From a virus: a stretch of DNA of 46,841 nucleotides. Position numbers and translations under genes: made by a program. Positions 1 to 8,909 of the stretch are shown in pieces. The stretch spans positions 1 through 46,841 of IMG/VR virus record IMGVR_UViG_3300030339_000865. One strand, written 5' to 3'. The first letter of the stretch is position 1. Every line of letters begins with the position of its first letter. Under the pieces are notes generated by a model. It was not told the DNA's origin. It saw only the letters and a program-made list of their open reading frames with translations, and did not search any database.

Positions 1-677
1 CAGCTCGTGGTGGGGTATCACCTTTAGTATCATTAACAGAACAACAAAGATTGGCTATAGTAGCAAAGATTCTTAATACTATTGAGAAATATAGAGCAAA
101 TACAACTACTAATCTATGGAAACATGGACAATCAGGAATATTTGAGCATGAAGGAGAATTTCTTCCAGCTAATTGGTATGGTGCACAGCATCCATTTGAG
201 TTTGAATTTGTAGTAAATGGGGATGAATTAGGTATACATAAAATGTTTGATAATTTAAAAATCATCTCAAATAAAGTACAACCTGCCTCATTTGAATTTC
301 AGATAGTAGGAGATGCTTACGAATTTACTTCTAATAATGGGGAAATTGTAAAAGATACTACTTTTCCATTTGCTGATAAATATAAGTTAATGAATGCATT
401 ACAAGTAGAGTATGCAAAGACTAAAGAAAAAAGATTACTCATGCATCAACCAGCAATTAATGTGGATGTTGTGGGACTAAGAAAAGGTAATGTTTATTAT
501 AAAGAAGATATGTGGGAAATTCAAATACAACCTATTAAGGTTAAAAAAGTATCTACCGGAAATATAACAGAGACAAGAATCAGAGATAAGTATTGCATTG
601 TAAAAGTACAATATACTGGAGATCAGTTAGCTATTATAACAGCATTACAGACTTTATATACATTAAGTTACTCATAA
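1..677 (+). CDS. C-terminal part of crAss-like tail stabilization/muzzle-type protein (5' partial)
   Basis: The reading frame is open to the left edge of the window (first full codon at position 3), so this is the 3' end of a longer gene. The TTG at 51 is an internal codon, not a start. About 224 residues are visible. The region with WYGAQHPFEFEFVVN, then MFDNLKIISNK and SFEFQIVGDAYEF, and the end RIRDKYCIVKVQYTGDQLAI, resemble the C-terminus of the large structural protein called stabilization protein in crAss-like phages. That protein belongs to the tail/muzzle assembly and precedes the cargo genes, which fits the order here. No catalytic motif is visible. The next gene starts 15 nt after the TAA stop. 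The family call is recalled, not searched; membership in a virion structural gene is more certain than the exact name. Confidence 0.65.
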   Translation, partial: ARGGVSPLVSLTEQQRLAIVAKILNTIEKYRANTTTNLWKHGQSGIFEHEGEFLPANWYGAQHPFEFEFVVNGDELGIHKMFDNLKIISNKVQPASFEFQIVGDAYEFTSNNGEIVKDTTFPFADKYKLMNALQVEYAKTKEKRLLMHQPAINVDVVGLRKGNVYYKEDMWEIQIQPIKVKKVSTGNITETRIRDKYCIVKVQYTGDQLAIITALQTLYTLSYS

Positions 678-692
678 ATAAATTAAATAAAT

Positions 693-1715
693 ATGGCAGA
701 TGCATTAACATCAGATCCTAAACAGCAACAATATACACCATTTAAAGCTTCCGATATATTAAGTATCGGAAGTATATTTGGTGATAACACAGCTGGTGGA
801 GGAAAAAGAACTTCTCTTGTAGATGGAATTATTAATTCTGGAGTATCTGGAGCAATGGCTTATGAACAAAATAACATTAAAGGTGCTACTCCATTTCAGA
901 AAGGTTTAAATAAAAACGCAGCAATCTTTAGTGGAATTACTGGAGCTATTGGTGCTATACCTGGAGGTGCTTTATTTTCAGGAGCACTAGAAGGAGCTAA
1001 TTTAATAGCTGGAAAACTAGCTAAGAATGCAAATAGAATTGGAATAGGATCTACTGTAGGAACTTCCTCTGGATATTCAGGAACAGCTTCTGGAATAGGA
1101 GAACAAGCTAGTAATATCTCAGCTTATAATAATGCTGGAGGAACTAAGTTATTTGGTAATAATAGATCAATTTTAAATGATTGGACTAAGAAATTAAAAG
1201 GATTTCAAAGTACAGCTACTAAAATAGTACAAAATTCTAAAAGACAAATGGCTGCTTTACCAGGAGCTGCTCAAAATCAAGCCATGCAGAATGAGATTAC
1301 ATTTCAAAATCTCCCAGAAGTTCCAGTAGGTAAATCTGGTTTAAAAATAAATACAACATTCCTAAAAGAATTCAAAACATTTAAAGCTGGTGGAAAGATA
1401 GATGAGCCTAAAAATGTAATAGTAGATGGTAAACTCCATAAAGAATTAAATCACATGGAGGATGTGACTGGTACTGAAATTACTAGAAAAGGAATTCCTG
1501 TTTTAGAAATGGAAAAGGGAGGAGAATTAGGAGAACAGACTGCAGAACTTGAACGTGATGAGATTATTTTTCATCTACAATTAACTAAGACTTTAGAAGA
1601 ATTAGAAAAAGAAAATACAGATGAATCTATGATTCAAGCTGGTAAGATTCTTGCAAAAGAAATACTTAAAAACACTAAAGATTCTAAATCTAAACTTTTA
1701 AAAACTATACAATGA
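693..1715 (+). CDS. Conserved crAss-like virion-module protein, Gly-rich with hydrophobic segment
   Basis: This 340-residue protein has no recognised enzymatic domain. Residues about 73-122 are rich in Gly, Ala and Ile and could embed in a membrane or form a flexible channel element. The C-terminal third holds FKAGGKIDEP, then ITRKGIPVLEMEKGGEL and an acidic helix with ERDEIIF and a probable coiled coil (TKTLEELEKENTD). This arrangement recurs in crAss-like phages between the tail proteins and the giant genes. The start follows an A/T-only leader with no Shine-Dalgarno. Its stop overlaps the next start as ATGA, so the two are probably translationally coupled. Position suggests a minor virion or ejection protein. 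Function is unknown. Confidence 0.6.
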   Translation: MADALTSDPKQQQYTPFKASDILSIGSIFGDNTAGGGKRTSLVDGIINSGVSGAMAYEQNNIKGATPFQKGLNKNAAIFSGITGAIGAIPGGALFSGALEGANLIAGKLAKNANRIGIGSTVGTSSGYSGTASGIGEQASNISAYNNAGGTKLFGNNRSILNDWTKKLKGFQSTATKIVQNSKRQMAALPGAAQNQAMQNEITFQNLPEVPVGKSGLKINTTFLKEFKTFKAGGKIDEPKNVIVDGKLHKELNHMEDVTGTEITRKGIPVLEMEKGGELGEQTAELERDEIIFHLQLTKTLEELEKENTDESMIQAGKILAKEILKNTKDSKSKLLKTIQ

Positions 1716-2314
1716 TCAACATAGAAATAAATGGTAAGATTTATAAAGTAGAATTGGCCCAAACTGAAGAAGAAAAAGAACAGGGACTGATGGGAGTAAC
1801 AGAACTTTCGGATAATGAGGGGATGTTATTTTGTTATGATGAACCTCAACAAGTAAGTTTTTGGATGAAAGACACTCCACTAACTTTAGATATAATTTTT
1901 ATCAATGAGTATGGAGAAGTGTTATCAGTACAAGAAGGGAGACCAAATGATGAGACTCCAATCACAGAGAACAACGTATGCTATGTATTGGAATTAAATG
2001 CCGGATCTGGTGTGTCTCAAGCAGATGACGTAGATCTATCGGAATTAGATGAGGATTACCCAGACGAAGAAGAGGAAGAAGTAGCAGAGGAGTCCCCTAA
2101 TAAGATGCATGTACTCTCTGAAACTGGAGAATCTCAGATGGAATTAAATGGTGGAGAAAGAATTTTTTCTAGAATACATACTAGAAAATTAATCTCACTA
2201 GCTAAAAAAGCGTCTAAATCTAAAAGTGATGCTGATTATAAGAAATTAGGTAAAAAAGTTTTTGAGTATATTGACAAACAAAATACGCAGAAACAAGAAT
2301 TTACTCAGGTATAA
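1712..2314 (+). CDS. DUF192-domain protein with acidic linker and basic C-terminus
   Basis: Residues 1 to about 98 match the DUF192 pattern: VELAQTEEEKEQGLMG, GMLFCYDEP, FWMKDTPLTLDIIFI and YVLELNAG. A very acidic stretch follows at about 105-127 (runs of Asp and Glu). The C-terminal part is basic, with GGERIFSRIHTRKLISLAKKA. DUF192 proteins are usually short, secreted or stand-alone, and of unknown biochemical role, so the fused tail is a phage-specific addition. The gene is coupled to its upstream neighbour by ATGA and is the last before a hairpin terminator. Position implies a virion-associated or morphogenesis role; that is inference. The domain assignment is fairly secure. Confidence 0.72.
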   Translation: MINIEINGKIYKVELAQTEEEKEQGLMGVTELSDNEGMLFCYDEPQQVSFWMKDTPLTLDIIFINEYGEVLSVQEGRPNDETPITENNVCYVLELNAGSGVSQADDVDLSELDEDYPDEEEEEVAEESPNKMHVLSETGESQMELNGGERIFSRIHTRKLISLAKKASKSKSDADYKKLGKKVFEYIDKQNTQKQEFTQV

Positions 2315-2319
2315 AAAAA

Positions 2320-2347
2320 GCAGGAGACTTTACTCCTGCTTGCTTTG
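2320..2347 (+). terminator. Hairpin terminator after the DUF192 gene
   Basis: The inverted repeat GCAGGAG / CTCCTGC forms a 7-bp stem with a 6-nt loop (2327-2332), starting 6 nt after the TAA at 2314. It is preceded by a run of A and followed by a T-rich stretch interrupted by GC, so it may work in either direction but is not a perfect U-tract terminator. It separates the tail genes from the next transcription unit. Confidence 0.6.
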
Positions 2348-2474
2348 AGATATTTAAATGGATTAAAGAGAGTCTATTAAGACATACCTACTTTCTGTTT
2401 TGTGAACTCAAAGTTTATACTACAAATATAAGTATAATTTCCAGATTTTACTCTGAAAGTTTTATTTATTTACT

Positions 2475-2506
2475 ATTGTACTTTACCAAAAATTTGAGTA
2501 CTTTTG
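2475..2506 (+). promoter_or_regulatory. Candidate Bacteroidetes-type promoter for the 2553 gene
   Basis: ATTG at 2475-2478 is followed after exactly 20 nt by TACTTTTG at 2499-2506. This fits the Bacteroidetes primary sigma pattern (TTTG, 19-21 nt, TAnnTTTG). Transcription would start near 2513, giving a leader of about 40 nt. It lies in the 238-nt gap that follows a terminator, where a promoter is expected. Phage or virion polymerase promoters could differ, so this remains a candidate. Confidence 0.4.
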
Positions 2507-2552
2507 GCATCGTATATATACAAAAGAATGTTTAATTAAACTATTAAGTACT

Positions 2553-2951
2553 ATGAAATTCAAAATCAAGTCCTTCCAAGAAGGTGGGCCAGTGGCCCCA
2601 GAAGCAGCTCCAGCCGCACCACAAGGTGGAGCCCCAGAACAAGGTGGCGCACCTGCTGAAGGTGGGGGCCAAGATCCTTTAATGCAGATTGCTGAGATGT
2701 TTTCTCAAGCATTACAATCACAAGATTGTGCAGCATTATCTCAAGGAGCCCAAATGTTTCTACAATTAATTGCTCAAGCACAAGGCGGAGCAGGTGGAGC
2801 ACAAGGCGGAGCACCTGCAGAACAGCCTGGTCAACCAGTCTTTAAAAAAGGTGGTAAATTTGAAAAAATTCAAATGAAAGGCAGAAAACCTGTTGAAAAA
2901 GAGGAAGCCATTATGGATAAAAAAGGTGGTAAGATGAGCAAAAAATGCTAA
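2553..2951 (+). CDS. Gly/Pro/Ala/Gln-rich small virion-module protein ending in Cys
   Basis: The 132-residue protein starts MKFKIKSFQEGG, a short basic-plus-GG N-terminus of the kind seen again in the gene at 7094. Two low-complexity Gly/Ala/Gln/Pro stretches (about 14-40 and 76-93) flank a predicted amphipathic helix (MQIAEMFSQALQ to AQMFLQLIAQAQ). The C-terminus is Lys-rich with two KKGGK motifs and ends SKKC, a terminal cysteine. Base composition of the low-complexity parts is markedly more GC-rich than the surroundings because of Gly/Ala/Pro codons. A frame on the opposite strand is a composition artefact. The gene is flanked by terminators, so it may be expressed separately. Function unknown; a cargo, scaffold-like or linker role is possible. 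Confidence 0.6.
   Translation: MKFKIKSFQEGGPVAPEAAPAAPQGGAPEQGGAPAEGGGQDPLMQIAEMFSQALQSQDCAALSQGAQMFLQLIAQAQGGAGGAQGGAPAEQPGQPVFKKGGKFEKIQMKGRKPVEKEEAIMDKKGGKMSKKC
2613..2823 (+). repeat. Short imperfect repeats coding Gly/Ala/Gln/Pro linkers
   Basis: Copies of a unit close to CAAGGCGGAGC recur at about 2617-2670 and 2774-2823, on either side of a non-repetitive helix-coding core. They encode QGGAP/AQGGA linkers. The repeat is coding rather than a separate DNA element. Confidence 0.45.
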
Positions 2952-2971
2952 TTATTAAAACTATGAAAGAG

Positions 2972-2997
2972 AGCAGGGAAATATCTCTGCTTTTTTT
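2972..2997 (+). terminator. Rho-independent terminator before the cargo/giant gene block
   Basis: AGCAGGGA / TCTCTGCT forms an 8-bp stem (one G-U pair) with an AATA loop, followed by seven T (2991-2997). It lies 20 nt after the small gene's stop and 20 nt before the ATG at 3017. No convincing promoter fits in that gap, so the 33-kb block downstream may depend on read-through or on an unrecognised phage promoter. Confidence 0.75.
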
Positions 2998-3016
2998 CTA
3001 TTAAATTACTTTTACT

Positions 3017-6000
3017 ATGGGACAAATACCAAAAATAATATATGCTCAATCCGGTACTAAACTTACATTCAATGTTAATGGAACAGATGTGGCTTTAGAT
3101 AAAGAAGCCGTTGAAGCAGCTGGTGCACAAAGTTTTGATGAATTGGTTAAATCAGGAGAATTAAATGATAGAGATCGTACTGCTTTTATGAAGACAGTAG
3201 GAGATTTTTCTAATCAAGCACAACAAGGGAAATATAAATTAAATACAGCAGGACCATCTTCTCTCATATCTATGAATTATGAAGGCCCTACTAATCAAGC
3301 TGGTTTAGGTAAAACTGAATCAGGAGAAGTGGCCGAACGTACAGGTGTTGGTAGATTTTTGTCTAAAAGACTAAAGCCTACTGAAGCTAGTCATATGGCT
3401 AGACTCAATACTATTTTAGGAACTAAAATAGGGGCTATGGCATTGGATGCACAAGCTAAGGAAGATGCTAATAAAGCCTCTTTAAAAGTAAAAACTGATG
3501 CAGAAATCAAGGCTAAAGCTGATGCAGAAGCATTAAGTTTTGCAGGAAAACCTCAACAATTTGCTGAATATTTAAATACTAAATTAGGAGGAGCACATAA
3601 TGCAGAAGTAATTGCAGCAATGTCTTCTGATGAAAAACTAAGACACGCAAGAGAATACTTTGAGAAGACTTATCCAGAAGTTAAAAAATATGGAAAGAGT
3701 AAAGATATTGATTTTTCAGAATTAGAAAAACGAAAAAAAGATGGAGCATTTGATTATAGTCCAGATTTTTTCTCTGATTTCTATGGCAGATTATATGAAG
3801 ATAGCGGAAGAAAACAGATGCAAGATTTCTTTGGTACTACTCCTGTGCAAAAAGAAGAGATAGAAAAAAATGCTTTACAAAAAGCTAGTGCTGAGGCAGA
3901 TCAAAATGCTTTAGCAGTTAATCCTAATTATCATGCTATAGGTGAAGATCTTGTAAGTAAATCACCACGTATTAATATAGGTGGTAATAATTATCACGCT
4001 GTATTAACAAAAGATCCTAAAACAGGAAAACAGTCTCTTGAGTATGTTAGTCTTCCTGATAATTTAGCAAGTTCAGCTCCTGATGCTATGCACACAGAAT
4101 TGAAAACTGCAAAACGTATTAAAACAGTGCCTGGAGCTAATGGAGAGATTCTATTGAATGTAGATGGTAAATTATTTCATTTACCAAAAATTGGAGAAAA
4201 TATAACTCCTAGAGCAGTTGAAACTCCCTCAGGCAAAAGTCCTGTTAAAACTGATATATCTAGTTTAATTTCTGGCCTAAAAGGCATTCCTTTAAATCCA
4301 GCTAATGCTAATAAAACGCGTATGCGTACTGTTAGTCATACTTCTGTAGATGATCCTATTAATGCTTTAATACATAGAGCAGCGGGTTTTAAAGAAGGTG
4401 GTATAGTATCTTTACAAGATGGAGGAAGTTTTGATGCAAATATTCAGAAGAGATTAGCCGAAGAGGATGCATATGAAGCCAGTGTGGCACAAAAAAATAC
4501 ACAAACTCCTGTTGAAACTCCTACTGAAACTACTACAACCCCTGCTATTAAAGGAAAAGTATTACAAGGAAAAGGAGCTCCAACGATTAAAGATATATAT
4601 GGTGCAGCCACAGATGATAACATTGAATTATCAGAAGCTGATAAATTAGATGCAGGTGCTTTGGCAAGCGACTTTGCAGGACTTATTATAGGTCTTACAG
4701 CAGGTGGTGTTGGTGGTTCTGTAGTATCTTCTGGTTTAGGTTTAGCCTCTACTATAGCTACTGCAAAAGCTGACTATTTAAGAGACGGAACATTTGGTAT
4801 GGATGACTTATTAAAAACAAGTTTATCTTTAACAGCAGATGCTGCTACATTATTTCCATACTTAGGAGAAGGGGCTCAATCTTTAAAAATAGTACAACAT
4901 ATTCCTAAAATTGCTAAACTACTAAAATATGCTGGATATGCAGGAATGGGTACTGGAGCATTAATCTTAGCAGATAAACTTAGATCAGGTGAAAAATCTA
5001 TCACTGATTTAGATACCAATGATTTAAAATTAATTATTGGAGGTTTAAGAATGGCTTCAGCTGGAACTAGTATGGGTAAGACCGTACGAAGACAACCTGT
5101 AGAAGAATTTGAGGGGCGTGTTATAAATCCAGAGGGACAAGAAATTCCAGCTACATTCAAAAGAGCTGGTGAAACGTTTGTTCCAAAAGATGAAGCTTTA
5201 AAAGATTATAAAGCTGTTATGGAAAAAACTAAATTTGGTTTAGGTAAATCTAGAATTGCAGGAAGTGCTCAAACTGAAGTAACAGTGACTCCAGAAGAAA
5301 CCACTGCTTCTTCTTTCTTAGGACGTAGAGCCATGGAAAGAAGAAATACAATGAGATTTGGTTTAAATAAAGAAAGTAAGGCTCAAGAAATTGAAACTTT
5401 AATAGCCTCTAATAAAGCCAAAGATTTTGAAACAGCTACTGCTAGAAAAGCAGCTAGTGTAGAGACGGATAAATTAAAGAGAACTCCAGGAAGTCCTATG
5501 CCTACTGGACAAGCAGAAGGTCCTTTAAAAGCTACTGATGTAACTACTGCTACAAAAATTCCATCTGTACCAACTAGAACTCCTTCTAATAAAATGAGTC
5601 AACCTACACCAAAGAAAAATGCTCCTGCTCCTACAAGAGAAGAAGTTTTACAGGAAGCATCACAAAGTACTCTATCTCCTAAAATACAAGAGATTTTAAA
5701 CAGAGTATCTACTCCAGTAACTACAACATCTACATTAAATAGAGCCACTATTAAAGTACCTAGAAGAGGTACTATCGGTAAAAAAGAGTTAGCATCTGCT
5801 AAACAATCTGAAAAAGAAACAGTAAAAATACATAAAGAAGAGGCTAAGAGTATTAAAAACAAAACATTATCTTCAAAACGACAAGATTCTACTTTATCTT
5901 CTATTAATAAAAAATATCGTGCTGGAGGAATTTTATTTGGATCTAATGGATTAATAGCACCTAAATATTCGATGCCTTATGATCCAGAATCAAATGATAA

Positions 6001-7093
6001 TCCAGAATGGCTTACTGATGCTATGAATAAAATGAAATATGTGGCACCAATACGTGATATAGATTCTTCTTTAAATAACAAATTAATGCCTAATAGTTTT
6101 AATAGACTTAAAGTAAGTAAAGGTATTGGAAATCAAAGTCCTGGTGTAGCATTGTCTCAAGGATCTAAAGGAGGTTTAGGTAATCTAAAATTAAATTTAA
6201 ATAATAAATCAGCTTTACAAGCAGGAGAATTTGCTAGAGTATTGGCTCTAAATAGAGGTATAGATCAGAGGGATACTAGAATAGAAGCCCCAATGGTAAC
6301 TGCCCCCGCAGAAGTTCCAATATCAGTTAGAGGTGATATGTTAACAGAGGCTGCTTTTGAACAACAAGCTAATAGAATAAGAAGTTCTGCATCTCCTACT
6401 TCAGATGCTACTAGAAATGCCCTAATAAGACATAGTTTAGAAGAACAGGCTGGCCAAAAAGAAGCACAAGGTATAGCCGCAGATGCACAAGCAAGACAAA
6501 CTTCTGCTGGAAGATCTATGGAAAATCAGTTAAGAAATGCAGAAGTGAGAGGAAAAGTAGCTGATCAAAATACTTCTAATTTATCTCAAGCAATTCAAGG
6601 ACAAAGAATGGCAGAAAATCAAAAAAGAGACGAAAAAATTGCTAACTTTGATACTTTAGCAGCATCACAAATCTCGGATAAAAAACAAGAGATGTACCAA
6701 AAAGAAGGTATGATTAAAAAGATGCGATTAGATCAGCTGCAGAGAACATTAGATCAATCCCCAGAATTTAAAGGCTTACAACAACAATATTGGCAAGAAA
6801 GTTTAAAAGGACAAATATCTCCTGAAACTGAGGCTAGATATCAAAAATATCAAGATGCTCTTAATAGAGGAACTAGTCAAGTATATGGATTGCCAATTGC
6901 AAAATCTGGAGGTTCTATAAATAATGAAACTGCTAAATACGAGATGGAAATGTATAAAGAGAGAAAAAAAGATAATAAAGAAATTACTCAAACTTCTAAT
7001 CGTTGGAAAGAAAAAGTTTCTGATAAAAGACAGGACATAACAGTTAAAGCATCAAAAGAATTAACAGACTTCATTACTAAAATTTTGAAATAA
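3017..7093 (+). CDS. Large crAss-like cargo/ejection-type protein (1358 aa)
   Basis: No enzyme motif is visible. Residues about 545-660 hold several hydrophobic Gly/Ala-rich helices (LIIGLTAGGVGGSVVSSGLG, then YAGYAGMGTGALILA), compatible with membrane insertion. The remainder is polar, Lys/Thr/Gln-rich and probably extended or coiled, with a Pro/Thr-rich stretch at about 490-515 and another at about 830-900. Double-glycine motifs occur at G461-G462, G970-G971 and G1298-G1299, each within a basic-x-GG-hydrophobic setting. The C-terminal 250 residues are strongly helical and charged. It starts after a terminator and ends directly before the next ATG (TAAATG). In crAss-like phages the genes at this position code for capsid cargo proteins; that role is inferred from position and composition. 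Confidence 0.6.
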   Translation: MGQIPKIIYAQSGTKLTFNVNGTDVALDKEAVEAAGAQSFDELVKSGELNDRDRTAFMKTVGDFSNQAQQGKYKLNTAGPSSLISMNYEGPTNQAGLGKTESGEVAERTGVGRFLSKRLKPTEASHMARLNTILGTKIGAMALDAQAKEDANKASLKVKTDAEIKAKADAEALSFAGKPQQFAEYLNTKLGGAHNAEVIAAMSSDEKLRHAREYFEKTYPEVKKYGKSKDIDFSELEKRKKDGAFDYSPDFFSDFYGRLYEDSGRKQMQDFFGTTPVQKEEIEKNALQKASAEADQNALAVNPNYHAIGEDLVSKSPRINIGGNNYHAVLTKDPKTGKQSLEYVSLPDNLASSAPDAMHTELKTAKRIKTVPGANGEILLNVDGKLFHLPKIGENITPRAVETPSGKSPVKTDISSLISGLKGIPLNPANANKTRMRTVSHTSVDDPINALIHRAAGFKEGGIVSLQDGGSFDANIQKRLAEEDAYEASVAQKNTQTPVETPTETTTTPAIKGKVLQGKGAPTIKDIYGAATDDNIELSEADKLDAGALASDFAGLIIGLTAGGVGGSVVSSGLGLASTIATAKADYLRDGTFGMDDLLKTSLSLTADAATLFPYLGEGAQSLKIVQHIPKIAKLLKYAGYAGMGTGALILADKLRSGEKSITDLDTNDLKLIIGGLRMASAGTSMGKTVRRQPVEEFEGRVINPEGQEIPATFKRAGETFVPKDEALKDYKAVMEKTKFGLGKSRIAGSAQTEVTVTPEETTASSFLGRRAMERRNTMRFGLNKESKAQEIETLIASNKAKDFETATARKAASVETDKLKRTPGSPMPTGQAEGPLKATDVTTATKIPSVPTRTPSNKMSQPTPKKNAPAPTREEVLQEASQSTLSPKIQEILNRVSTPVTTTSTLNRATIKVPRRGTIGKKELASAKQSEKETVKIHKEEAKSIKNKTLSSKRQDSTLSSINKKYRAGGILFGSNGLIAPKYSMPYDPESNDNPEWLTDAMNKMKYVAPIRDIDSSLNNKLMPNSFNRLKVSKGIGNQSPGVALSQGSKGGLGNLKLNLNNKSALQAGEFARVLALNRGIDQRDTRIEAPMVTAPAEVPISVRGDMLTEAAFEQQANRIRSSASPTSDATRNALIRHSLEEQAGQKEAQGIAADAQARQTSAGRSMENQLRNAEVRGKVADQNTSNLSQAIQGQRMAENQKRDEKIANFDTLAASQISDKKQEMYQKEGMIKKMRLDQLQRTLDQSPEFKGLQQQYWQESLKGQISPETEARYQKYQDALNRGTSQVYGLPIAKSGGSINNETAKYEMEMYKERKKDNKEITQTSNRWKEKVSDKRQDITVKASKELTDFITKILK

Positions 7094-8908
7094 ATGAAAA
7101 TAAACATAAAAAAATTGCAAGCAGGGGGCCTATTAACATATAGGCCCACTCCTTCTTTACCTCAGCAAGAAGTTGCTCCAACTCCTCCAGTAGAAGCTCC
7201 TATTAGTGATGATTTATTGGATAAATTAGTTGGAGGAGGAATAACTAATGATGTTAAGGCTTATGTTAGTGAAATAACTAATAAATATAATGCTTATTCT
7301 TCTATGCCGGATGCTATAAGAAATTCTACTATGGGGCGTAATATCAGACAAAGTTTAAAAGGAGATCGTGGAGTTCTTAATGAAATGCTTAGATCTAAAA
7401 AATATTTTGACGATACTATAGAAACAAAAAAGAAAGCAATGTCAGAATATGCTGTAAAGGATGGACAAGTGTTAGTTAAGGATAATGATAATAATTTATC
7501 TAGTATTAGTTTAGCACAATATTCTCAAAATTTACAAAGCGAAGAGCCTAAATATAAAGCAATTACTAATGATGAAGTTAGAATAGCACGTGAAACAGAT
7601 CCTAGATTTGTTGGCAATAACTCACTTATAGATGTATTAACTCATGCTACTTCTACAGATGAAGTTACTGAAAGAGTTAGAAAAGTATTAACTGATTTAG
7701 GCAGTTTCACTAAAGGACAAACAGATGTTTCATATGAGCAACAACAAGTTGCAGATGGAGCAAATGCTGCTTTAAACAAAGGACTATCATATGTTAAAAC
7801 TTCTGAGGGAGAGTACAAACAATCCAATGCAGAGAATTTAAAAAGAGCAGGCATGGCTATGTGGGCTAATTTAGATCCTGATTCTAAAGATCTTTTAAGA
7901 TTAAAAGTAGTTCATACAAATCTATATAAACCTGAACAAATTGAATCTGCTGCAATGGGTTTAGCATTATCTTTACTACATCCTGCAGAAAGAGAAATAG
8001 ATAGAACTAATGAAGGAGAAGGTAAACCGTCAACAGGTAAAATTGGTGGTGCTGGATCAGCTAATAAAGCAGTTCTTGGTTATTGGAAAGCCTCTGTAAC
8101 AGGAGAAGGAATTCCAGAAGATATTACCGTATTAAACGGTGATAGTAATAAAGTGGTAATGAAAGGTTGGACAATGAGTCCAATGGAGAGTGATAAAAAA
8201 ATGTTAAAAGGCCCTACTAGTATTGATAAGATTCCTGAATTAGGAAGTATTGGAGAAATGAGTAGTGTTTATTTTGGTGATCAAAAAGTTGAATCTAATG
8301 CATTTGATTCTATTATTTATGATAATACAAAACCTGCTATAGTTATGATGCCTTTTAAAGAAGAACAAGATGGTAGTATCAAACCTGATTTAGAAAGAGC
8401 TAGTGACCTAGAAGAAGCACAACAAATTATCAAAAAAGAACATATTACATCTCCAGAAATTAAAAAAGATATTTATAGACAACATAATTTTAATAGTTTT
8501 GATAGTAAGGGAGAACCTACACAAGATGTAGAAGTAAGACCATTCTTTACCTTCTCTGCTTTTTCAAATACTAATGCTATTAAAGGAGATTCTAAATGGT
8601 TTAGTCCAAGAGATGATAGATATGATTGGTATAAAAAACAATTTGAAGAAGGCCCTAAAAAGGCTGTTACTTCACCTTATTTTGATACTTCAGTAACCAG
8701 TTTATGGGCAAAACCTGATGTATTAAAAGGCATGGTTTATATACCAGTAAGAAAAGGAGCTGCATTCCTCTCAAATTATGCAGATCAAACAGAAGTCAAA
8801 TTGCCAACAGAATTTGAAGAAAATTCAGCATATGCAGGAAGCAAAAGAGCTGCTCCTGAATTCAGACAATTAGATAAAAAAACAAACTTAAGTTCAAGCG
8901 CATTATAA
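7094..8908 (+). CDS. crAss-like cargo-type protein with basic GG N-terminus (604 aa)
   Basis: The protein begins MKINIKKLQAGGLL, followed by a Pro-rich linker to about residue 40, then a helical domain. It includes KGLSYVKTSEGEYKQ, an Asp/Asn-rich middle and a C-terminal mixed alpha/beta part with VRPFFTFSAFSNTNA and LKGMVYIPVRKGAAFLSNYA. It resembles the conserved protein that precedes the giant polymerase-region genes in crAss-like phages; the basic-GG start is a recurrent feature of their cargo proteins. It abuts its upstream neighbour (TAAATG) and is one base from the next gene (TAATATG), implying a single transcript. No catalytic residues recognised. Biochemical role unknown. Confidence 0.62.
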   Translation: MKINIKKLQAGGLLTYRPTPSLPQQEVAPTPPVEAPISDDLLDKLVGGGITNDVKAYVSEITNKYNAYSSMPDAIRNSTMGRNIRQSLKGDRGVLNEMLRSKKYFDDTIETKKKAMSEYAVKDGQVLVKDNDNNLSSISLAQYSQNLQSEEPKYKAITNDEVRIARETDPRFVGNNSLIDVLTHATSTDEVTERVRKVLTDLGSFTKGQTDVSYEQQQVADGANAALNKGLSYVKTSEGEYKQSNAENLKRAGMAMWANLDPDSKDLLRLKVVHTNLYKPEQIESAAMGLALSLLHPAEREIDRTNEGEGKPSTGKIGGAGSANKAVLGYWKASVTGEGIPEDITVLNGDSNKVVMKGWTMSPMESDKKMLKGPTSIDKIPELGSIGEMSSVYFGDQKVESNAFDSIIYDNTKPAIVMMPFKEEQDGSIKPDLERASDLEEAQQIIKKEHITSPEIKKDIYRQHNFNSFDSKGEPTQDVEVRPFFTFSAFSNTNAIKGDSKWFSPRDDRYDWYKKQFEEGPKKAVTSPYFDTSVTSLWAKPDVLKGMVYIPVRKGAAFLSNYADQTEVKLPTEFEENSAYAGSKRAAPEFRQLDKKTNLSSSAL

Positions 8909-8909
8909 T

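Noticed and set aside
51-53. TTG at 51 as the start of the first gene
   Set aside because: The frame is open to the left edge of the window and upstream codons continue a plausible protein, so the gene is partial.
2566-2814. Minus-strand 82-aa open frame with Leu/Val-rich product
   Set aside because: It is the antisense of a repetitive Gly/Ala/Pro-coding region and has no family resemblance.
2998-3016. TACTTTTA before the 3017 start as a promoter
   Set aside because: It lacks the final G of the consensus and no TTG box lies 19-21 nt upstream; the space is occupied by a terminator.
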